Shown one piece after another: positions 14,126-21,770 of a stretch of DNA of 24,464 bases. Made by a program: the position numbers and the translations under genes. Each line of letters starts with the position of its first letter. Positions within the stretch are counted from its first letter, which is position 1. Below the pieces are notes generated by a model, which was given only the letters and a program-made list of their open reading frames with translations, was not told the origin of the DNA and did not search any database. The DNA comes from Candidatus Woesearchaeota archaeon (GTDB lineage: Archaea > Nanobdellota > Nanobdellia > Woesearchaeales > GW2011-AR4), in assembly GCA_016185815.1 (NCBI GenBank), contig JACPMT010000052.1:1-24464 (forward strand). The letters are read 5' to 3'.

Positions 14126-14932
14126 ATGAAGCTCGCTATTTTGGACCAAGCAAACAGCAAGGTTGGAGAGATTAAACTGCCATTGCAATTCGAGGAGGAA
14201 TTCAGGCCTGATCTAATACAAAGGGCTGTGTTAACCATCCAAAGCCATAAAAGGCAGGCTTATGCCGCGAGCACAAGCGCGGGAAAAAGGGCATCTGCCA
14301 AATTATCCAGAAGAAGAAGGGATTACCGAGGATCATACGGGATTGGAATTTCAAGGGTCCCGAGAAAAATAATGACAAGAAGGGGGACAAGAATGAACTG
14401 GGTAGGGGCATTTGCCCCAGGCACTGTTGGAGGAAGAAGGGCGCACCCGCCAAAATCAGAAAAGATATGGTGGAAAAAAATAAACAACAAGGAGAAGGCA
14501 AAAGCTATAAGAAGCGCAATAGCAGCCACTATAATGAAAGAAGTTGTGGCAGAAAGGGGCCACTTGATGCCAAACAACTATCCTTTTGTTTTGGATGACA
14601 AATTTGAATCGGTAAGCAAGACCAAAGATGTGATTGGGTCATTTATCAGGCTTGGATTTGGGGATGAGCTGGAACGAATCAAAGAAAAAAAGGTAAGGGC
14701 TGGAAAAGGCAAGGTCAGGGGGAGAAAATACAAAAAAAAGAAAGGCCCCTTGATTGTTGTGTCAAAAATCGGAAAATTGAGCAGGGCAGCCACAAACATA
14801 CAAGGAATAGATGTAGTTGATGTAAAGAGCTTAAACACAGAATTGCTTGCGCCAGGAGCAAAGGCAGGCAGGCTGGTTTTATGGACAACAGCTGCCATCA
14901 ATATCCTAGAAAAAGAGAATTTATTCAAATGA
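14126..14932 (+). CDS. rpl4: 50S ribosomal protein uL4
   Basis: The archaeal/eukaryotic-type uL4 lines the peptide exit tunnel. In 268 aa it has the tunnel loop region (KLSRRRRDYRGSYGIGISRV, MTRRGTRMNWVGAFAPGTVGGRRAHPPK) and the C-terminal part with GADVVDVK-like IQGIDVVDVKSLNTELLAPG. The start follows the uL3 stop by one base. Its own stop overlaps the uL23 start (ATGA), suggesting translational coupling. Confidence 0.97.
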   Translation: MKLAILDQANSKVGEIKLPLQFEEEFRPDLIQRAVLTIQSHKRQAYAASTSAGKRASAKLSRRRRDYRGSYGIGISRVPRKIMTRRGTRMNWVGAFAPGTVGGRRAHPPKSEKIWWKKINNKEKAKAIRSAIAATIMKEVVAERGHLMPNNYPFVLDDKFESVSKTKDVIGSFIRLGFGDELERIKEKKVRAGKGKVRGRKYKKKKGPLIVVSKIGKLSRAATNIQGIDVVDVKSLNTELLAPGAKAGRLVLWTTAAINILEKENLFK

Positions 14933-15207
14933 ACCAAACTGACAAAATGGACATCCATAAAATAATAAAATACCCGTTATCCACGGAGAAATCAATAAGA
15001 TTGATGGAATCAGAGAACAAACTGATATTTGTTGTAAGCGAAAAATCAACCAAAAAAGAAATAAAAGAAGCTATAGAAGACATGTTTAAGGTGCAGGTTG
15101 TTGGTGTCAATACATTTGTGAATGCAGACGGCGAGAAAAGGGCGTATGTCAAATTTTCTGCAAAAAATCCAGCTATTGACATTGCAACCCAGATGGGCCT
15201 AATGTAA
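14929..15207 (+). CDS. rpl23: 50S ribosomal protein uL23
   Basis: uL23 sits at the tunnel exit and forms the docking site for SRP and chaperones. The protein is 92 aa, with the family pattern YPLSTEKSIRLMESENKLIFVV, IEDMFKVQVVGVNT and GEKRAYVKFS. ATG 14929 overlaps the uL4 stop as ATGA and was preferred; an ATG at 14947 would drop six residues and is also possible. A longer frame from 14881 lies inside uL4 and is rejected. Confidence 0.95.
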   Translation: MNQTDKMDIHKIIKYPLSTEKSIRLMESENKLIFVVSEKSTKKEIKEAIEDMFKVQVVGVNTFVNADGEKRAYVKFSAKNPAIDIATQMGLM

Positions 15208-15223
15208 AAAAGAGTGATGCAAA

Positions 15224-15943
15224 ATGGGAAAAAACCTAATCCAGCAGAAGAGAGGCAAGGGCAGCCCAAGGTACAGGGCACCAAGCTTTAGATACAAAGG
15301 AATAACTGCCTTTGCAAGATATGAGGATGGCAAAACAATAACTTCCAGCATCACAGGACTTGTGCACAGCAGCGGCCATAGCGCCCCTTTGATGGAGCTA
15401 AAACACAGCAATGGGGAAACCGGACTGCTGCAGGCACCTGAAGGAATCAAAATAGGGGATAAAATAGAGATGGGCAAGGATATTGAGTTAAAATCCGGAA
15501 ACATTTTGACCCTGAAAAACATCCCGGAAGGAATGCCAATTTACAACATAGAAGCGCAACCGGGAGATGGCGGCAAATTTGTAAGAGCAAGCGGGGCATT
15601 CGCAAAGATAATAACAAAAATAGAGGACAGCATTGTCGTTGAACTGCCGTCAAGCAAAAGAAAAACATTTTCACCGGACTGCAGGGCAGCAATAGGAATT
15701 GTTGCAGGCTCCGGAAGGACAGAAAAGCCATTTTTAAAGGCTGGAAACAAGTTTTACGCAATGAGTGCCAAGAACAAGCTATGGCCCATAGTAAGCGGAA
15801 CATCAATGAATGCAGTGGATCATCCATTTGGAGGCTCAAGTTCTCATGCAAAAGGAATCCCAACACAAGCTTCAAGGAATGCACCCCCAGGAAGAAAGGT
15901 GGGCAAAATAGCGCCGAAAAGAACAGGCAGGCACAAGAGGTAG
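15224..15943 (+). CDS. rpl2: 50S ribosomal protein uL2
   Basis: uL2 is a core 23S rRNA-binding protein needed for subunit association and peptidyl transferase assembly. The 239-aa protein starts GKNLIQQKRGKGSPRYRAPS, which is the archaeal N-terminus. It contains the SH3-like region NIEAQPGDGGKFVRASGAFA and near the C-terminus the conserved NAVDHPFGGSSSHAKG, which holds the functionally important His. The gap before it is 16 bp with a GTGAT motif. Confidence 0.97.
   Translation: MGKNLIQQKRGKGSPRYRAPSFRYKGITAFARYEDGKTITSSITGLVHSSGHSAPLMELKHSNGETGLLQAPEGIKIGDKIEMGKDIELKSGNILTLKNIPEGMPIYNIEAQPGDGGKFVRASGAFAKIITKIEDSIVVELPSSKRKTFSPDCRAAIGIVAGSGRTEKPFLKAGNKFYAMSAKNKLWPIVSGTSMNAVDHPFGGSSSHAKGIPTQASRNAPPGRKVGKIAPKRTGRHKR
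15937..15941 (+). promoter_or_regulatory. Shine-Dalgarno site of uS19
   Basis: GAGGT lies 4 bp before the ATG at 15946, within the last codons of uL2. It decides the uS19 start against a longer frame that begins inside uL2. Confidence 0.6.
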
Positions 15944-15945
15944 AA

Positions 15946-16329
15946 ATGGCAAAGAAAGAATTCACTTTCAGGGGAAAAACAACTGACGAACTTAAAAAGA
16001 TGAGCCTGAACGAATTGGCGCAGCTAATGACGGCAAGGCAGAGAAGAACCATGAAGAAAGGATTCACAGACCAGCAAAAAATCCTGCTCAAAAAGCTAAG
16101 AGCCAATGAAAAAAACATAGAAACACACTGCAGGGATATGATAATATTGCCGGAGATGATAGGAAGAACCATAAAAGTGCACCAAGGCAGGGAATTTGTG
16201 CCTGTTATGATAGAGCAGGATATGATAGGGCACTGCCTCGGGGAATTTGCACTAACAAGAAGAAAGGTTGCGCACAGCGCCCCAGGGATAGGCGCCACAA
16301 GGTCGAGTGCAAGTCTGTCTGTCAAGTAA
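15946..16329 (+). CDS. rps19: 30S ribosomal protein uS19
   Basis: uS19 is a head protein of the small subunit next to uS13 and the tRNAs. The 127-aa protein has the archaeal N-terminal extension (MAKKEFTFRGKTTDELKKMS) and the core IKVHQGREFVPVMIEQDMIGHCLGEFALTRR. ATG 15946 is two bases after the uL2 stop and preceded by GAGGT. An upstream open frame from 15781 within uL2 is not part of the protein. The stop overlaps the uL22 start (TAATG). Confidence 0.96.
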   Translation: MAKKEFTFRGKTTDELKKMSLNELAQLMTARQRRTMKKGFTDQQKILLKKLRANEKNIETHCRDMIILPEMIGRTIKVHQGREFVPVMIEQDMIGHCLGEFALTRRKVAHSAPGIGATRSSASLSVK

Positions 16330-16832
16330 TGTCAAAAATGAAAGGCTACACATCCAAAAATTACAACAGAGAGCACATGGCAAGAGCGATAGGAATGGCT
16401 TTGCCAATCTCATTCAAGCAGAGCGTTGAGATATGCAGGTTTATCAAAAATAAAAATATAAGCAATGCAAAAGAAATGCTACAGGATGTTGTAAGCGGAA
16501 AAAGGGCAGTTCCATTTAAAAAATTTGATTTTGACCTCGGGCACAAAAAAAAAATCGGTCCGGGAAGATACCCGCAAAAAGCATCAAAAGAATTTATCAG
16601 GCTGATAGGGAATGTCGAGGCAAATGCGCAATTCAAGGGACTGAACACATCAAATTTAATCATCGCGCACATCAGCGCGCATAAAGCCGGAAAGACGTGG
16701 CATTTCGGCAGAAAATCCAGAAGAAGAATGAAGAGAACCAATGTTGAGATTGTTGTTGAAGAAAAGGCAAGCAAGACCGAAGTCAAGGAAGGAACAAAAA
16801 CAAAAGCAGCAGAAAAAACGAAGAAACAATGA
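16329..16832 (+). CDS. rpl22: 50S ribosomal protein uL22
   Basis: uL22 lines the exit tunnel with uL4. The core is visible from MSKMKGYTSKNY through ISFKQSVEICRFIKNKNISNAK to the beta-hairpin region IGPGRYPQKASKEFIRLIGNVEANAQFKGL and AHKAGKTWHFGRKSRRRMKRTNVEIVV. A C-terminal tail of about 25 residues rich in Lys, Thr and Glu (KASKTEVKEGTKTKAAEKTKKQ region) follows. It overlaps uS19 by one base and uS3 by four bases. Confidence 0.96.
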   Translation: MSKMKGYTSKNYNREHMARAIGMALPISFKQSVEICRFIKNKNISNAKEMLQDVVSGKRAVPFKKFDFDLGHKKKIGPGRYPQKASKEFIRLIGNVEANAQFKGLNTSNLIIAHISAHKAGKTWHFGRKSRRRMKRTNVEIVVEEKASKTEVKEGTKTKAAEKTKKQ

Positions 16833-17815
16833 TTGAAAGAAAATTCGTAGCCCAGAAAATGAAGGAATTCCAGATACAGGAGTATATAACGCAGAACCTG
16901 AAGAATGTGGGTCATAGCCACACAAAGATGATCAAGACACCGCTTGGGGAGAAAATAATAATATCCGCATCAAGGCCAGGGCTAATTGTAGGAAGGAAAG
17001 GGCAAAACATAAAACAACTCACAAAGACTTTAAAGAAAAGATTCAGCTTGGAAAATCCGCAGATAGAGATAAGCGAAGTGGAAAACCCGAGCCTGGACGC
17101 AAAAATAGTGGCGGAAAAGATTGTGGACGCCCTTGAGAAATTCGGGTCTGAAAAATTTAAGGCTGTAGGGCATAAGATAATGACAGATGTTATGAGATCA
17201 GGAGCCCTTGGGATAGAAATTGTTGTAAGCGGAAAAGTTCCAAGCGCAAGGGCAAAGTCATGGCGCTTTTATTCTGGATACCTTAAAAAATGCGGAGACA
17301 TCGCAATAACCGGCGTCAGGAAGTCGGATGCCCAGGCTCAATTAAAAACAGGCATAATAGGAATTAAAGTCAGGATAATGCCGCCGGACATTAAACTGCC
17401 GGATGACATAGAGCTAGTTGAGCAAAAGGAGACAAGCGTTGAGGAAACAACGGAAACAGCAAAGGATGAAACGCCAAAAGAAGAACCAAAAAAAGACAAG
17501 CCAAAAAGGAGAAGCCGGATGCGAAAGAGCAGCGGCATGCGAAGCGAAGATTCTCCAGCTAAATCACTAAAACCAGCCAACAGCCCGGAGAAAAAAGAAA
17601 ATGAAAGTGAAAGAACTAAGACTGATGAAAACAGCAAGCTAATTGAACTGAAAAAGGAGATGATGAAGATAAATTCACAAATTGCAATAGGGACAATGCC
17701 AAAAAGCCCGGGCAGGGTAAAGGAAATAAAAAGAACAATTGCAAAGATACTAAGCATAGGCAATGAAAAAACAACAACTAAAAGACAACAGGAAGAGGGA
17801 CGCAAAAAAGAATGA
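16829..17815 (+). CDS. rps3: 30S ribosomal protein uS3 fused to a uL29-like C-terminal domain
   Basis: Residues 1-195 or so are uS3, a small-subunit head protein near the mRNA entry: KH motif RPGLIVGRKGQNI (49-61), conserved VMRSGALGIEIVVSGK (121-136) and TGIIGIKVRIMPP (174-186). A charged, low-complexity linker (about 196-265) follows. Residues about 266-314 then read like archaeal uL29: LIELKKEMMKINSQIA, then PGRVKEIKRTIAKILSI, the PGR(I/V)xEIxRTIARIL signature. No separate uL29 gene follows, and uL29 is normally the next gene here, so this looks like a true gene fusion of a small- and a large-subunit protein. Independent internal initiation of uL29 cannot be excluded. It overlaps SUI1 by 4 bp. 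Confidence 0.92.
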   Translation: MIERKFVAQKMKEFQIQEYITQNLKNVGHSHTKMIKTPLGEKIIISASRPGLIVGRKGQNIKQLTKTLKKRFSLENPQIEISEVENPSLDAKIVAEKIVDALEKFGSEKFKAVGHKIMTDVMRSGALGIEIVVSGKVPSARAKSWRFYSGYLKKCGDIAITGVRKSDAQAQLKTGIIGIKVRIMPPDIKLPDDIELVEQKETSVEETTETAKDETPKEEPKKDKPKRRSRMRKSSGMRSEDSPAKSLKPANSPEKKENESERTKTDENSKLIELKKEMMKINSQIAIGTMPKSPGRVKEIKRTIAKILSIGNEKTTTKRQQEEGRKKE

Positions 17816-18120
17816 GTGAAATATGCCAGATTTGCGGCTTGGTGAAAGAACTGTGCGTATGCGAAACTATAGCCAAGGAAAGCCAAAAGATCTTGGTTTA
17901 TGTCGAAAGGAAAAAATTCAACAAGTATTACACCATTGTTGAAGGGATTGACGAAAAAGAAATAGACCTGAAGGATTTGGCAAAGAAACTCAAGTCAAGG
18001 CTTGCATGCGGCGGCACCATAAAGGACGGAAAAATAGAGCTGCAGGGCGAGCACAAGCAAAAAACAAAAAAAATTTTGATTGAGCACGGGTTCGCACCAA
18101 GCAGCGTAGAAGTGAAATAA
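17812..18120 (+). CDS. Translation initiation factor aIF1 (SUI1/eIF1 family)
   Basis: This 102-aa SUI1-family protein controls start-codon selection on the small subunit. The N-terminus carries a Cys cluster CQICGLVKELCVC that may bind zinc. The SUI1 core follows: KNYTIVEG-like KYYTIVEGID, LAKKLKSRLACGGTIKDGKIELQGEHKQK, with the conserved CGGT motif. Its place between uS3-uL29 and uS17 is the usual archaeal one. The rnp1 (RNase P p29) gene often found next is absent: uS17 starts 19 bp later. Confidence 0.94.
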   Translation: MSEICQICGLVKELCVCETIAKESQKILVYVERKKFNKYYTIVEGIDEKEIDLKDLAKKLKSRLACGGTIKDGKIELQGEHKQKTKKILIEHGFAPSSVEVK

Positions 18121-18139
18121 ATCCACAGAACAAACAAAA

Positions 18140-18571
18140 ATGGCAAAAACAGAGCAAAAAGGCACAGCAATCATTCCAGAAATCCCAAAACAGAAGTGCA
18201 ATGACGTAAAATGCCCGTTCCACGGCAATTTAAGAGTGAGGGGCAGGCAGTTTACCGGCGTAATTGTATCAACAAAGATGAGAAAGACAGCAGTCATAGA
18301 GTTCAACAGGCTTCACTTTTTAAAAAAATACGAAAGATACGAAAAAAGAAGAACAAGGTTAAAGATACACAACCCGGAATGCATCAGCGTAAAAGACGGC
18401 GACATTGTAAGGATCATGGAATGCAGGCCCCTCAGCAAAACAAAGAACTTTGTTATTATAGAGAAAATGGGCACGGAGAGGGGATTCAAGGAAAAAATGG
18501 AAGCAAGGGAAGCCGGAAAAATAATGCTAACAGCAAAAACGGAAGATGAAGCCAAATCCAAGGTGGAATAA
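18140..18571 (+). CDS. rps17: 30S ribosomal protein uS17
   Basis: uS17 binds 16S rRNA in the small-subunit body. The 143-aa protein has the archaeal CPFHGNLRVRGRQFTG block, the OB-fold core IVSTKMRKTAVIEFNRLHFLKKYERYEKRR and KDGDIVRIMECRPLSKTKNFVIIEK. It extends about 30 residues beyond the usual C-terminus as a charged helical tail (GFKEKMEAREAGKI). uL14 starts directly after its stop. Confidence 0.96.
   Translation: MAKTEQKGTAIIPEIPKQKCNDVKCPFHGNLRVRGRQFTGVIVSTKMRKTAVIEFNRLHFLKKYERYEKRRTRLKIHNPECISVKDGDIVRIMECRPLSKTKNFVIIEKMGTERGFKEKMEAREAGKIMLTAKTEDEAKSKVE
18561..18566 (+). promoter_or_regulatory. Shine-Dalgarno site of uL14
   Basis: AGGTGG lies 5 bp before the uL14 ATG inside the end of uS17. 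It complements the usual archaeal 16S 3' end and fits internal initiation in the operon. Confidence 0.6.
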
Positions 18572-18973
18572 ATGCAGCCAATCAGGTCTAGAGTTACAAA
18601 GGCCCTCCCAGTAGGGTGCAGGCTCGAGACGTGCGACAACTCAGGGGCAAAGATAATCAGGGTTTTTACTGTTATAGGGTCAAAGACAGTCAAGGGAAGG
18701 ATATCAAGCTGCGGCGTTGGCGACTTGGTCATGGCGTCTGTGCTGAGCGGCAGGCCCGATATCAGAAAACAGGTAGTTTTTGCGGTTATTGTAAGGCAGA
18801 AAAAAGAGTACAGAAGAATTGACGGAACCAGAATAAAATTTGAGGACAACTCCGCAGTTGTGCTGAAGGACAATAAAGGAAACCCAAAAGGCACCATTTT
18901 CAAAGGAGCGATTGCAAAGGAAGCATGCGAGAGATGGCCGGGAATAGCAAAAATAGCAAGCATAGTGGTCTAA
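18572..18973 (+). CDS. rpl14: 50S ribosomal protein uL14
   Basis: uL14 lies at the subunit interface. The 133-aa protein shows the signature region LETCDNSGAKIIRVFTVIG, GVGDLVMASVLSG, VVFAVIVRQKKEYRRIDGTRIKFEDNSAV and GTIFKGAIAKEACERWPGIAKIAS. The start is immediately after the uS17 stop, and the stop is next to the uL24 start. Confidence 0.97.
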   Translation: MQPIRSRVTKALPVGCRLETCDNSGAKIIRVFTVIGSKTVKGRISSCGVGDLVMASVLSGRPDIRKQVVFAVIVRQKKEYRRIDGTRIKFEDNSAVVLKDNKGNPKGTIFKGAIAKEACERWPGIAKIASIVV

Positions 18974-18982
18974 GTGGTTAAT

Positions 18983-19360
18983 ATGAAAAAATTTTCAGGC
19001 ACATGGAAAAGCAGCAAGAAGCCAAGAAAGCAGAGAAAATACAGGCTAGCTGCCCAGCTTCATACCAAGCATAAATTCGCGCAATCCCACCTGTCAAAGG
19101 ACTTAAGGAAAAAATACGGAAAGAGAAGCATCGGGATAAGAAAAGGAGACAAGGTTAAAATAATACACGGCCAGTTCAAAAAGCACGAAGGAAAGATTGA
19201 AAGGGTTGAGCTGAAAAAGACAAGGGTTTTTGTCAGCGGTGCAGAGCTCACAAAGAGGGACGGAACAAAAAAACTGCTTGCGCTTCATCCCTCAAACCTA
19301 ATGGTTACAGAATTAAACTTGGAAGACAAGCAGAGGCAGAAAATCCTGGAGAGAAAATAA
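18983..19360 (+). CDS. rpl24: 50S ribosomal protein uL24
   Basis: uL24 is an assembly initiator near the tunnel exit. The protein has a basic N-terminus (SGTWKSSKKPRKQRKYRLAA), then the KOW motif GDKVKIIHGQFKKHEGKIERV (about residues 55-75) and DGTKKLLALHPSNLMVTEL. I chose ATG 18983 (125 aa); a GTG at 18974, directly after the uL14 stop, would add three residues. A one-base gap separates it from eS4. Confidence 0.95.
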   Translation: MKKFSGTWKSSKKPRKQRKYRLAAQLHTKHKFAQSHLSKDLRKKYGKRSIGIRKGDKVKIIHGQFKKHEGKIERVELKKTRVFVSGAELTKRDGTKKLLALHPSNLMVTELNLEDKQRQKILERK

Positions 19361-19361
19361 A

Positions 19362-20051
19362 ATGGGCAAAGACCACCTAAAAAGACTGACGGCGCCAAAA
19401 ACATGGCACGTAAAGAGAAAGGGAATCAAGTATATAACAAAGCCCATGCCGGGGCCGCACAGCTTGGAGACAGGAACATCCCTCAACATACTGCTCAAAG
19501 AAGCCCTGAACTATGCAGGCACAACAAGAGAGGCAAAAAAAATCCTGAACGCCAACGACGTCAAGATAGACGGAAAAACAAGAAAAAACTTCAGGTTCCC
19601 CGTCGGCATTTTTGATACAATTGAATTCACAAACACAAACGAATTCTTCAGGGTTGTGATGAATAAAAAAGGCAAGCTGGACATAATAAAAATAAAGAAA
19701 GAGGAAGCGCCACTCAAGCCATGCAAGATCGCTGGAAAGACAATGGTGAGAGGGAAACTCCAATTGAACCTGTCTGACGGCAGGAACATATTTGCAGACG
19801 ACAGCAAGTACAAAACAGGGGACACACTTCTTTTATCCCTGCCACAAGAGAAAATCAACAGGCACCTGAAGCTTGGCAAGAATTCAACAATATTCCTCGT
19901 AGGCGGAAAGCACATAGGGGAGATAGGGAATGTTGAAGATGTCATTGAAGACAGGGTGATCTACAAAGATTCCAATGGAAACCTGATAGAAACTTCAAAG
20001 AAGTACGCTTTTGTTGTTGGCAATGAAAAGCCGTCAATCGCGCTTAAATGA
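19362..20051 (+). CDS. rps4e: 30S ribosomal protein eS4
   Basis: eS4 is a small-subunit protein found only in archaea and eukaryotes. The N-terminus GKDHLKRLTAPKTWHVKRKG is diagnostic. The S4-type RNA-binding domain follows (TSLNILLKEALNYAGTTREAKKILNANDVKIDGK), then the central KOW-like region with YKTGDTLLLSLPQEKI and FLVGGKHIGEIGNVEDV. The start lies one base after the uL24 stop. The stop overlaps uL5 by 4 bp. Confidence 0.97.
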   Translation: MGKDHLKRLTAPKTWHVKRKGIKYITKPMPGPHSLETGTSLNILLKEALNYAGTTREAKKILNANDVKIDGKTRKNFRFPVGIFDTIEFTNTNEFFRVVMNKKGKLDIIKIKKEEAPLKPCKIAGKTMVRGKLQLNLSDGRNIFADDSKYKTGDTLLLSLPQEKINRHLKLGKNSTIFLVGGKHIGEIGNVEDVIEDRVIYKDSNGNLIETSKKYAFVVGNEKPSIALK

Positions 20052-20566
20052 ATATGAACCCGATGAAAGACATCAGAATAGAGAAGGTAACCTTGAACAT
20101 AGGAGCAGGAAAAGACCAGGCAAAATTAGAGAAAGGCATGGCACTGCTCAATGCAGTTGCCAGTGCAACTCCGGTAAAGACCATAACAAACAAGAGAATA
20201 CAGGAATGGGGATTAAGGCCGGGGCTGCCGATAGGGTGCAAGCTCACTCTAAGAAAAGAAAGAGCCATTAAAATGCTTCCGCGGCTGCTCGAAGCTATTG
20301 ACAACAGGCTGAGGGAAAAACAATTTGACGGCAACGGCAACATTGCATTCGGAATTCATGAGTATATAGAGATTCCAGGAGTGAAATATGACCCAAAAAT
20401 CGGCATCATGGGGCTTGAAGTCTGCGTGACTCTTGAAAGGCCCGGCTTTAGGATTAAAAGAAGAAAATCCATGGCGAGAAGGATACCCGCAAGGCACAGG
20501 ATATCAAAGCAGGAGGCCATAAATTTCATGTCAAGCAATTTCAATACAAAAGTGGAGGCTGAGTAG
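20048..20566 (+). CDS. rpl5: 50S ribosomal protein uL5
   Basis: uL5 binds 5S rRNA and contacts the P-site tRNA. The 172-aa protein has IRIEKVTLNIGAGKDQAKLEKG, PVKTITNKRIQEWGLRPGLPIGCKLTLR, and the C-terminal GIHEYIEIPGVKYDPKIGIMG and RPGFRIKRRK. The ATG overlaps the eS4 stop (ATGA). An ATG two codons later is also possible. The uS14 ATG directly abuts its stop. Confidence 0.97.
   Translation: MNMNPMKDIRIEKVTLNIGAGKDQAKLEKGMALLNAVASATPVKTITNKRIQEWGLRPGLPIGCKLTLRKERAIKMLPRLLEAIDNRLREKQFDGNGNIAFGIHEYIEIPGVKYDPKIGIMGLEVCVTLERPGFRIKRRKSMARRIPARHRISKQEAINFMSSNFNTKVEAE
20554..20558 (+). promoter_or_regulatory. Strong Shine-Dalgarno site of uS14
   Basis: GGAGG lies 8 bp before the ATG at 20567. It is the best such match in the operon and supports the longer uS14 start over the Met 19 codons downstream. 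Confidence 0.7.
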
Positions 20567-20797
20567 ATGACTTACAGCGATTACAGAAAAATGATAAAAC
20601 AATTAAAAGCAAAGCCCGTCAAGATGCAGAAATACCTCAGGCACAATGCTCCAAAACCAAGAAAATACGGCAGGGCAACAAAAAAATGCAGAAGATGCGG
20701 CAGGCCAGGAGGATATGTAAGCAAGTACGGCTTAGGGCTCTGCAGGACATGCTTCAGGGAAATTGCAACCAGTTTGGGGTTCAAGAAATACAGTTAA
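20567..20797 (+). CDS. rps14: 30S ribosomal protein uS14, zinc-binding form
   Basis: uS14 is a head protein of the small subunit. The C-terminal part carries the zinc ribbon CRRCGRPGGYVSKYGLGLC with the second pair CRTC, then FREIATSLGFKKYS. At 76 aa it is about 20 residues longer than the usual archaeal protein because of an N-terminal helix (TYSDYRKMIKQLKAKPVK). A strong GGAGG motif before ATG 20567 and the exact junction with uL5 support this start; Met20 would give the short form. Confidence 0.94.
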   Translation: MTYSDYRKMIKQLKAKPVKMQKYLRHNAPKPRKYGRATKKCRRCGRPGGYVSKYGLGLCRTCFREIATSLGFKKYS

Positions 20798-20802
20798 GGT
20801 GA
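20798..20802 (+). promoter_or_regulatory. Shine-Dalgarno site of uS8
   Basis: GGTGA, directly after the uS14 stop and 3 bp before the ATG at 20806, fits the archaeal anti-SD sequence. Confidence 0.6.
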
Positions 20803-20805
20803 AAG

Positions 20806-21195
20806 ATGCTAAACGATCCAATAGCAAACACAATGTCATTGATACTGAACAATGAGCTAATCGGAAAATCAGAATGCCTGATAAGCCCGGTTTCAAAAGT
20901 GATCAAGGAGATATTGAGGGTAATGAAGGAAAACGGCTACGTCAAGGACTTCGAGGAGATAGCGGACAGCAGGGGAAACTACATAAGACTCAATTTAACC
21001 GGAGGGGTAAACAAATGCGGCGTAATAAAGCCAAGGTACAGCGTCAAAAGCAACGAATTCGAAAATTTTGAAAAGAGGTACTTGCCGGCCAAGGACATAG
21101 GGATACTGTTTGTCTCGACTCCAAGAGGGATTATGACGCATTACGATGCCAAATCAAAAAAAACAGGAGGAAGGCTCTTAGCTTACTGTTATTAA
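20806..21195 (+). CDS. rps8: 30S ribosomal protein uS8
   Basis: uS8 binds the central domain of 16S rRNA. The 129-aa protein has the family start NDPIANTMSLILNNELIGKSEC, ILRVMKENGYVKDFEEI, GVIKPRYSVK, and the C-terminal signature DIGILFVSTPRGIMTHYDA followed by TGGRLLAYCY. It is 8 bp from uS14 and abuts uL6. Confidence 0.97.
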   Translation: MLNDPIANTMSLILNNELIGKSECLISPVSKVIKEILRVMKENGYVKDFEEIADSRGNYIRLNLTGGVNKCGVIKPRYSVKSNEFENFEKRYLPAKDIGILFVSTPRGIMTHYDAKSKKTGGRLLAYCY

Positions 21196-21762
21196 ATGGA
21201 AAAAAGAAAATCCAGCAAGAAGGGAAAGATAACCAAAGACATTGATTTAGATGACAGTGTAAGCGCATCTATCAATAATCAGGTTTTATTAATCAAGGGG
21301 CCCCAGGGAGAATCCAGCAGAAAAATCAACCAGCACAGCATCTCAATCAAAATAGACAACAAGAAGATTACGCTTGAATCCAAAAGAGGAACAAAAGAAG
21401 ACAAGAAGATGATGGGATCGCTGACAGCGCATGTCAAAAACATGATAAGGGGCAGCATGCAGAACCATGTTTACACGCTTAAAATATGCTCGGGCCATTT
21501 CCCAATGAACGTAAGCGTGTCAAGCAACAAGCTTATTGTCAAAAATCTTCTCGGAGAAAAAGTGCCGAGAGTGCTGCACCTAAAGCACGGCGCTGATGTA
21601 AAGGTTGAAGGCGACTTAGTACATGTCACAAGCGCAAGCAAGGAGATTGCCGGGCAAGTCAGCGCTGATATAGAGCAGTTAACAAGAAGGCCTCGATACG
21701 ACACGAGAATATTCCAGGATGGAATATATATCATAAACAAAGACGGTAAGAATCTTAAATAA
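21196..21762 (+). CDS. rpl6: 50S ribosomal protein uL6
   Basis: uL6 sits near the factor-binding site of the large subunit. The 188-aa protein has both alpha/beta repeats: VLLIKGPQGESSRKIN, then GTKEDKKMMGSLTAHVKNMIRG, and HVYTLKICSGHFPMNV, LLGEKVPRVLHLKHGADVKVEG. The end RRPRYDTRIFQDGIYII is the typical archaeal C-terminus. The N-terminus is slightly extended by a Lys-rich stretch. The start follows the uS8 stop without a gap. Confidence 0.96.
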   Translation: MEKRKSSKKGKITKDIDLDDSVSASINNQVLLIKGPQGESSRKINQHSISIKIDNKKITLESKRGTKEDKKMMGSLTAHVKNMIRGSMQNHVYTLKICSGHFPMNVSVSSNKLIVKNLLGEKVPRVLHLKHGADVKVEGDLVHVTSASKEIAGQVSADIEQLTRRPRYDTRIFQDGIYIINKDGKNLK

Positions 21763-21770
21763 GAGACAAA

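Noticed and set aside
14881..14928. Longer uL23 starting inside uL4
   Set aside because: The extra residues are uL4 read in another frame; ATG 14929 overlaps the uL4 stop as ATGA like other junctions in the operon.
15781..15945. Longer uS19 starting inside uL2
   Set aside because: The extra part is uL2 sequence out of frame; ATG 15946 has a GAGGT site and matches the archaeal uS19 N-terminus.
15447..16325. Large minus-strand open frame over uL2 and uS19
   Set aside because: It is antisense to two certain ribosomal genes; its hydrophobic, Leu/Phe/Ser/Cys-rich content is the usual reverse image of Lys/Glu-rich coding sequence.
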